Positions 12,554-17,069 of a stretch of 17,069 nt of DNA are shown in pieces. Within the stretch, counting starts at the first letter, position 1, and each line of letters opens with the position of its first letter. The notes below the pieces were generated by a model, which worked only from the letters and a program-made list of their open reading frames with translations, ran no database searches and was not told where the DNA came from. The position numbers and the translations under genes were made by a program. Source of the stretch: Acidimicrobiia bacterium (GTDB lineage Bacteria > Actinomycetota > Acidimicrobiia > Acidimicrobiales > Hopanoidiivorantaceae); the NCBI GenBank assembly GCA_020027305.1, contig JAHRAM010000049.1:1-17069 (forward strand). Reading direction: 5' to 3'.

Positions 12554-13213
12554 ATGAAAAACACTACTTCCATCGCATCCCACAGCCACGAGTTAGTTGT
12601 TATGGATATGGATTCAACGCTTATCTCCCAAGAGGCCATTGACCTTTTGGGGCATGCTGCTGGGTGTGGCGATGAGATGCGGAAAATCACCGCCGAGGCG
12701 ATGGCGGGCGACATCCAGTTTGAAGAGGCACTCAAGCAGCGGGTAAAAATGCTCACGGGGCTGCTCGTTGAAAGCCTTGAAAAAATCCGCCGACAGCTAA
12801 CCTTGACTCCTGGCGCATACACCTTCATCAAAACCATTAAGTCGCTCGGATACCACACTGGACTGGTTTCGGGCGGGTTTGACTTTTTTGTGGAACCGCT
12901 CGCTGCTGAACTTGGCATTGAACACACATTCGCCAACCGCCTAGAAATAAAAGACGACAAGCTCACTGGCGGGTTGCATCCCCCCATTGTTGACCGTGCC
13001 GCCAAAGCTCAGTTTCTCATTGACATTGCCGACCAGCACAACATTCCCCTTGAGCGAACGGTCGCTATTGGCGATGGAGCAAATGACGCCGACATGCTCT
13101 CAGTTGCTGGGCTCGGCATCGCCTTTTGCGCCCACTCCAGCCTCCAAGAAATCGCAGACATCGCCATCAACATTTCAGACCTAGAGCCAGTGCTTTCCAT
13201 CTTGGGGCATTAA
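12554..13213 (+). CDS. serB: Phosphoserine phosphatase
   Basis: A 219-residue HAD-superfamily phosphatase for the last step of serine biosynthesis (phosphoserine to serine). Motif I is MDMDSTLI with nucleophile D18 and D20; motif II SGG at 106-108; motif III Lys at about 151; motif IV GDGANDADML with D174 and D178. The helical cap (EAIDLLGHAAGCGDEMRKIT) is of the SerB kind. The N-terminal ACT domains found in many actinobacterial SerB proteins are absent. The frame is open upstream to inside the SRP RNA but contains no start codon before the ATG at 12554, which settles the start. No Shine-Dalgarno sequence is visible. The copper ATPase gene follows after 80 bp. Confidence 0.94.
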   Translation: MKNTTSIASHSHELVVMDMDSTLISQEAIDLLGHAAGCGDEMRKITAEAMAGDIQFEEALKQRVKMLTGLLVESLEKIRRQLTLTPGAYTFIKTIKSLGYHTGLVSGGFDFFVEPLAAELGIEHTFANRLEIKDDKLTGGLHPPIVDRAAKAQFLIDIADQHNIPLERTVAIGDGANDADMLSVAGLGIAFCAHSSLQEIADIAINISDLEPVLSILGH

Positions 13214-13280
13214 ACAAAAGGAAGCTAAACAAAAGGAAGCGGAACGAAAAGAACACGCACAAAAAAATCACGCACAAAAA
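13211..13280 (+). repeat. Two pairs of 15-bp-period duplications in the serB-ATPase junction
   Basis: TAAACAAAAGGAAGC is perfectly duplicated at 13211-13225 and 13226-13240; its first three bases are the serB stop codon. Then CACGCACAAAAA occurs at 13254-13265 and 13269-13280, also 15 bp apart. The period is a multiple of three and the ATPase frame stays open through the whole tract (Lys/Asn/Arg/His-rich), but has no start codon there. Confidence 0.8.
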
Positions 13281-13293
13281 GCCAAACAAAAAA

Positions 13294-15801
13294 ATGTCAG
13301 AAATAAAAACACCAAAAACCCCCCAAATAGATGGAGCTGAAAGAAATCGAGATGGTGATGTGCGAGGAGATAATGCTCTAGAGGGTGATAGGAATGGAAA
13401 AGATATTTACAACAGCGAGGATAGAGAGCGCGGAAATCAAATCGCCGATGTTCGTGAAAGCGAAGAATATGAAGGTAGCACCCAAACTCAATCCAAAGCC
13501 GAGCCCTCATGCCACACTATTGAAGCTCCAAAATATAGCCCAGACAATGACCGCCCACTAACCCGCAAAGAACTCCACCAAAAAATCGCCCGCATCACAT
13601 TAGCAGCAGGCCTCCCAGCCACAGCAGGGCTATTTGTATTCATCACCTCCATCGCAAAATCGCTTCAGTTCACGGGCTGGCGTTGGGTGGTGCTAGCTCT
13701 CACTACATACATTGTGTTCATTGTAGGAAAGAACATCCACATCTATGCACTGGCAGCTGCCCGAAATCTGACCGCCAACATGAACACGTTGGTTTCGCTC
13801 GGCACATTGACAGCGTGGGGATGGTCGGCTGGCGCCCTATTTTTCAACATAGATGGAAGCCAAGACCTGCCGCTCTATTTTGAAACAGCAATCGTATTCA
13901 CATTGGTGGTGCTTTTTGGGCAGTGGCTAGAGAGCCGAACCACCAAGGGCGCCCACGATTCAATCGCTCGCCTCAATTATATGGTGCCAAAATCGGTGTT
14001 GCTTGAAACTGGCGAGGAAATCCTAATCACCGACCTCAAACCGAAAATGCGTTTTCGCACACGCGAGGGCGAGTTTGTGGCAAGCGATGGCGTGGTGGTT
14101 GAAGGAACTGCTGCCCTTGACATATCAATGATTACTGGCGAACCGCTCAACCAGCACATCAAGCCAGGCGATGAAGTTATCGGTTCCACCATCATAACCA
14201 AAGGCTCGGTCATCATTGAGGCCACCCGAACTGGCGAAAATACTTTCCACCGACACATCATGCGTCTCATTGAACAAACTATCGCCGCCCGCCCGCCGAT
14301 TCAAAAGATGGCCGACAAGGTTTCTGCCATTTATGCCTATGTCGTGATTGCCATTTCTGTCGCCGCACTAATCGGATGGCTGGCAGTTGGAAACAGTTTC
14401 GCCGATGCCATCCAGCCTGCCATCGCTGTTCTTATCATCGCTTGCCCTTGTGCCCTTGGGCTGGCGACCCCGATTGCTATTCTTGCTGCCACAAGTCGCT
14501 CCGCCAAACACGGAATCGTTTTGAAAAACATCGCTGCCCTGGAGCAGATTAAAAAAGTCAACGTGGTTGCCCTTGACAAGACTGGCACCCTTACGGCTGG
14601 GAAAATCCACATCGCAAATATTGTGATGGCAAAAGATACTGAGATGTCGGCTCTGGAGCTACAGTCGCTCGCTGTTGAGCTAGAACGCCATTCCACTCAT
14701 CCAATCGGCATTGCCATAGCTGCTAGTGGTGGGCAAAACAAAGCCGAAGAAACAAGTGGTGGGATAAATGGAAGCCGTCAAAATATTTTAGATGGCAAGG
14801 CGGGGAAGAAAGCAAGAAACGACAAAAATAGCAGTGAAGCCGTTGGTATATCTGACATATATATAGGTGAACATACAGACAACGATAAAGGCGAATATTT
14901 AGGTGAAACCGTTGACAAGGGCGCAATTAAAGATATTCAAAATATTGATGGGATGGGAGTGGCTGCTGAGCGGGTTCAAACTCAATCTCAAACCCAGCCC
15001 CAAAAAATCGCTATCGGAAAAGCCGAGCTGTTTGCCAACGTGCCAGACGACCTCGCGAAAGCACACCAAGAGGCACAAAACGAAGGCAACATAGCAGTAT
15101 TTTGTGGCGACCAAAACCAGCCAGATGGGCTAATCATCCTAAGTGATGACATTCGCCAAGATGCCCGCTCTGTGGTCGCCGAGCTGAAAGAATTGAAAAT
15201 GCACCCAGTTATGATTACAGGAGATTCTGAAACGCCAGCTAAGCAACTCGGCGCCGAGTTAGGAATTGAAGAGATATATCATAGTGTGTTGCCCGACCAG
15301 AAAGCTGAAATTATTAGACAGCTACAGAATGCAGACATGCGAGACGGTACCCAACAAAACAAAGGCGGGCAAAACGTAAACGACACACAAGGCAACCTAA
15401 GCAACTTTGAATCGGGGCTACAATTAAAAACCAAAAAGGCAACTTTAAGAAATCAAAAAACAGTTCTCATGGTAGGGGATGGAACAAACGATGCCGCCGC
15501 TCTCACCACTGCCGACCTATCAATCGCCATCGGTAGTGCCACCGAAGTTGCCCTTGAGTCAGCCGACATTGCGCTGATAGGAACCGACCTGACCGCAGTC
15601 GTCACCGCTATCAAGCTGGCACTCAAAACACGTGCCACCATCATCGGAAATCTCTTCTGGGCGTTTATCTATAACTCAGCTGCCATTCCACTGGCAGCAT
15701 TCGGTTTGCTGTCGCCCATAATCGCAGCTGTGGCAATGACATTTTCCTCTCTGTTTGTGGTTTTGAATTCCGTTCGCTTGCGCCACTCCAAGCAGATTTA
15801 A
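13294..15801 (+). CDS. copA: Copper(I)-translocating P-type ATPase without N-terminal metal-binding domain
   Basis: An 835-residue P1B-type pump that exports Cu+ across the cytoplasmic membrane with ATP. Core motifs: TGEP at 281-284, membrane CPC at 384-386, phosphorylation site DKTGT at 428-432, HP at 469-470 in the nucleotide domain, GMG at 553-555, TGD at 642-644, GDGTND at 728-733. YN (793-794) in the next-to-last helix and MTFSS (815-819) in the last helix, with CPC, specify the P1B-1 (Cu+) class. The usual N-terminal CxxC heavy-metal domain is absent; residues 1-90 are instead hydrophilic and Asp/Glu/Arg/Gly-rich with a single Cys. Two loop expansions (about 477-549 and 680-720) keep the frame. 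The start is the ATG at 13294, the first start codon after serB; no Shine-Dalgarno sequence is seen. Silver transport is an alternative substrate. Confidence 0.92.
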   Translation: MSEIKTPKTPQIDGAERNRDGDVRGDNALEGDRNGKDIYNSEDRERGNQIADVRESEEYEGSTQTQSKAEPSCHTIEAPKYSPDNDRPLTRKELHQKIARITLAAGLPATAGLFVFITSIAKSLQFTGWRWVVLALTTYIVFIVGKNIHIYALAAARNLTANMNTLVSLGTLTAWGWSAGALFFNIDGSQDLPLYFETAIVFTLVVLFGQWLESRTTKGAHDSIARLNYMVPKSVLLETGEEILITDLKPKMRFRTREGEFVASDGVVVEGTAALDISMITGEPLNQHIKPGDEVIGSTIITKGSVIIEATRTGENTFHRHIMRLIEQTIAARPPIQKMADKVSAIYAYVVIAISVAALIGWLAVGNSFADAIQPAIAVLIIACPCALGLATPIAILAATSRSAKHGIVLKNIAALEQIKKVNVVALDKTGTLTAGKIHIANIVMAKDTEMSALELQSLAVELERHSTHPIGIAIAASGGQNKAEETSGGINGSRQNILDGKAGKKARNDKNSSEAVGISDIYIGEHTDNDKGEYLGETVDKGAIKDIQNIDGMGVAAERVQTQSQTQPQKIAIGKAELFANVPDDLAKAHQEAQNEGNIAVFCGDQNQPDGLIILSDDIRQDARSVVAELKELKMHPVMITGDSETPAKQLGAELGIEEIYHSVLPDQKAEIIRQLQNADMRDGTQQNKGGQNVNDTQGNLSNFESGLQLKTKKATLRNQKTVLMVGDGTNDAAALTTADLSIAIGSATEVALESADIALIGTDLTAVVTAIKLALKTRATIIGNLFWAFIYNSAAIPLAAFGLLSPIIAAVAMTFSSLFVVLNSVRLRHSKQI
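14722..14940 (+). repeat. Insertion in the ATPase nucleotide-binding domain
   Basis: Residues about 477-549, between the HP motif and the GMG motif, are Gly/Asn/Lys/Asp-rich and far longer than the usual loop. The segment includes TGACATATATATA at 14853-14865, a relative of the dispersed motif at 8242-8258 and 12229-12245, here translated as part of SDIYIGE. Confidence 0.6.
15331..15453 (+). repeat. Insertion before the ATPase hinge motif
   Basis: Residues about 680-720, Asn/Gln/Gly/Lys-rich, separate the RQLQNA helix from KTVLMVGDGTND. In relatives these are nearly contiguous (a helix, a few residues, then VAMVGDGIND). Confidence 0.6.
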
Positions 15802-15993
15802 ATAAGCAAAAATTTTACAATAGCTCATACAGAACTATAAATATAGAAACGCAAACTATTGTTCCATAGCGCTACATGAAAAGAATAAAAATAATTCTTT
15901 CCAAAATATTATTTTGTAAAACGCAACCATTATGGCCGTAATGTTTTTGCAACTCTGTTTTATTCAAGTTTTTATTTGGGGTAAAGTTTTAAT
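15802..15993. other. AT-rich intergenic spacer with a small palindrome
   Basis: 192 bp. AAAGAAT (15880-15886) and ATTCTTT (15894-15900) form a 7-bp AT-only stem around a 7-nt loop; it is too weak and lacks a T-run, so it is not called a terminator. The right end holds the promoter of the next gene. No protein gene seen. Confidence 0.4.
15982..15987 (+). promoter_or_regulatory. -10 box of the CurA-type oxidoreductase gene, leaderless layout
   Basis: TAAAGT, 6 nt (TTTAAT), then the ATG at 15994: the same geometry as before punA. No Shine-Dalgarno sequence lies between the box and the ATG. Confidence 0.5.
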
Positions 15994-17001
15994 ATGACAG
16001 ACAAAAACGATAACAACACGAACCGCCAGTGGTTGCTCAAGCAGCGACCAGTTGGAATGGTAACGCAAGATTGCTTTGAGCTAGCTGAGAGCGATATCCC
16101 GACCCCAGCCGAAGGTGAGGTGTTAGCAAAGATGACATACCTTTCTTTTGCACCAGCTATGCGCGGATGGATAACCGACATGCCGAGTTATATGCCGCCT
16201 ATTGAAATTGGTAGCCCTGTGACTGCCCCTGGTTTGGCTGAGGTTATTGAATCAAACGACCCAAACATTTCCCCTGGCGACTTTGTGTCTGGCCTGATGA
16301 GTTGGTCAGAATATGTGGCTGGCGCAGGGTGGCAAGTTGTAGATAAGAATATTTCGCCAGAGATGCAGTTAGGGCCGTTGAGTGAAACTGGAATGACTGC
16401 CTATGCTGGTCTAATCCGAATCGGCGAGTTGAAAGAGGGCGACACGGTTTTAGTTTCTGGGGCAGCTGGTGCAACTGGTTCGGTTGCTGCTCAAATTGCT
16501 CGCCTCAAAGGTCACAAAACTGTCGGCATCGCGGGCGGGCAAGAAAAGTGTGATTGGCTACTGAATGAAGCAAAGCTAGATGCAGCCATCGACTACAAAA
16601 ACGATGACATTTCAAAAGCGCTGCGCGAGCATTTTCCCAACGGCGTAGATGTCTATTTTGAAAATGTCGGAGGCGATACTCTCCAGACCGTCATCAACCA
16701 CCTTGCTGATGGTGCCCGTGTGGCATTGTGTGGAATGATTTCTGGATACAACGACGAAACGCCCCGACCTGGCCCAAACAACCTTATGTTGATGATTGTC
16801 AAACGAATCACCATGCGCGGATTTCTCGTGTTCGATCATTTTGATTTGTTTGCTGAGGCCCGTGAGAACATTGCCAACTGGGTGAAGTCGGGCGAGATCG
16901 CTTTTAGAAATGACGTTCAAGAAGGGTTTTTAAATATTCCTAAAACATTTTTCCGTCTCTTTGAAGGTGAAAATAAAGGCAAGCAGTTGCTGAAACTTTA
17001 G
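15994..17001 (+). CDS. NADP-dependent oxidoreductase, CurA/leukotriene B4 dehydrogenase type (zinc-free MDR)
   Basis: A 335-residue medium-chain dehydrogenase/reductase that reduces the C=C bond of enones and enals with NADPH. It begins with the family's NRQWLLKQRPVG segment, continues with YLSFAPAMRGWI (family DPYMRG region), ETGMTAYAGL at 131-140, the nucleotide loop SGAAGATGS at 155-163, the NADP-pocket segment AGGQEKCDWL at 180-189, DVYFENVGG and LCGMISGYN, and ends LFEGENKGKQLLKL. No structural- or catalytic-zinc cysteine cluster is present. Length matches COG2130 (about 330-345). It appears monocistronic with its own promoter. The true substrate is unknown; a detoxifying alkenal/one reductase role is the usual inference. 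Confidence 0.93.
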   Translation: MTDKNDNNTNRQWLLKQRPVGMVTQDCFELAESDIPTPAEGEVLAKMTYLSFAPAMRGWITDMPSYMPPIEIGSPVTAPGLAEVIESNDPNISPGDFVSGLMSWSEYVAGAGWQVVDKNISPEMQLGPLSETGMTAYAGLIRIGELKEGDTVLVSGAAGATGSVAAQIARLKGHKTVGIAGGQEKCDWLLNEAKLDAAIDYKNDDISKALREHFPNGVDVYFENVGGDTLQTVINHLADGARVALCGMISGYNDETPRPGPNNLMLMIVKRITMRGFLVFDHFDLFAEARENIANWVKSGEIAFRNDVQEGFLNIPKTFFRLFEGENKGKQLLKL

Positions 17002-17069
17002 TGGTATCTCTAGTTTTGTTCAATAATCAATAATTGATGACAGAGAGTAATGAATGACGAAGAGAGGCT

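Noticed and set aside
13126..13293. Upstream start for the copper ATPase inside serB
   Set aside because: It would overlap serB in another frame and add a Lys/Arg/His-rich tail from repeats; 13294 is the first start codon after serB.
17002..17069. Start of a next gene at the right edge (ATG at 17050 or 17054, with AGAGAG upstream)
   Set aside because: Only five or six codons are visible and two frames compete, so it cannot be supported.

Overview
The window looks like a chromosomal stretch of an actinobacterium, most plausibly a moderate-GC member of the Acidimicrobiia or a related aquatic lineage. This is inference. It rests on a TIGR03619-type (F420-dependent) luciferase-like oxidoreductase, the purine nucleoside phosphorylase - phosphohexomutase gene pair, a small Alu-less SRP RNA next to tRNA-Ser and tadA, a tRNA without encoded CCA, and several genes whose start codon lies 6-8 nt downstream of a TAnnnT -10 box (leaderless expression).

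Layout. 1-2429 (-): the first ~809 codons of a fused indolepyruvate ferredoxin oxidoreductase, cut by the left edge. 2483-3319 (-): luciferase-like monooxygenase-fold oxidoreductase. 3448-4962 (+): a ferredoxin and ferredoxin reductase operon, the usual redox supply of a cytochrome P450, with no P450 in view. 5003-5833 (+): purine nucleoside phosphorylase. 6006-8234 (+): phosphohexomutase, so ribose/deoxyribose-1-phosphate from nucleoside phosphorolysis could enter sugar-phosphate metabolism. 8269-9057 (+): glycerophosphodiester phosphodiesterase. 9265-9759 (-): tRNA adenosine deaminase TadA. 9847-11373 (-): a solitary AT-rich reverse transcriptase of the unknown-group/abortive-infection type, the clearest accessory gene. 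11645-11854 (+): a small uncharacterised protein with a perfect -10 box, divergent from the RT. 11925-12011 (-): tRNA-Ser(GGA). 12306-12406 (+): SRP RNA. 12554-13213 (+): phosphoserine phosphatase. 13294-15801 (+): Cu+ P-type ATPase lacking a heavy-metal-binding domain. 15994-17001 (+): CurA-type NADP-dependent oxidoreductase.

Two themes stand out. First, a tadA - tRNA-Ser - SRP RNA housekeeping block is interrupted, just past the 3' end of the tRNA, by an RT gene that resembles anti-phage RTs. A 271-bp AT-rich spacer and a small divergent ORF lie next to it, so an undescribed RT-based defence locus is possible. Second, several well-conserved enzymes (phosphohexomutase, Cu-ATPase, TadA) keep all catalytic motifs but carry long low-complexity, often repeat-derived insertions in loops. 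This points to a genome-wide process of in-frame sequence expansion.
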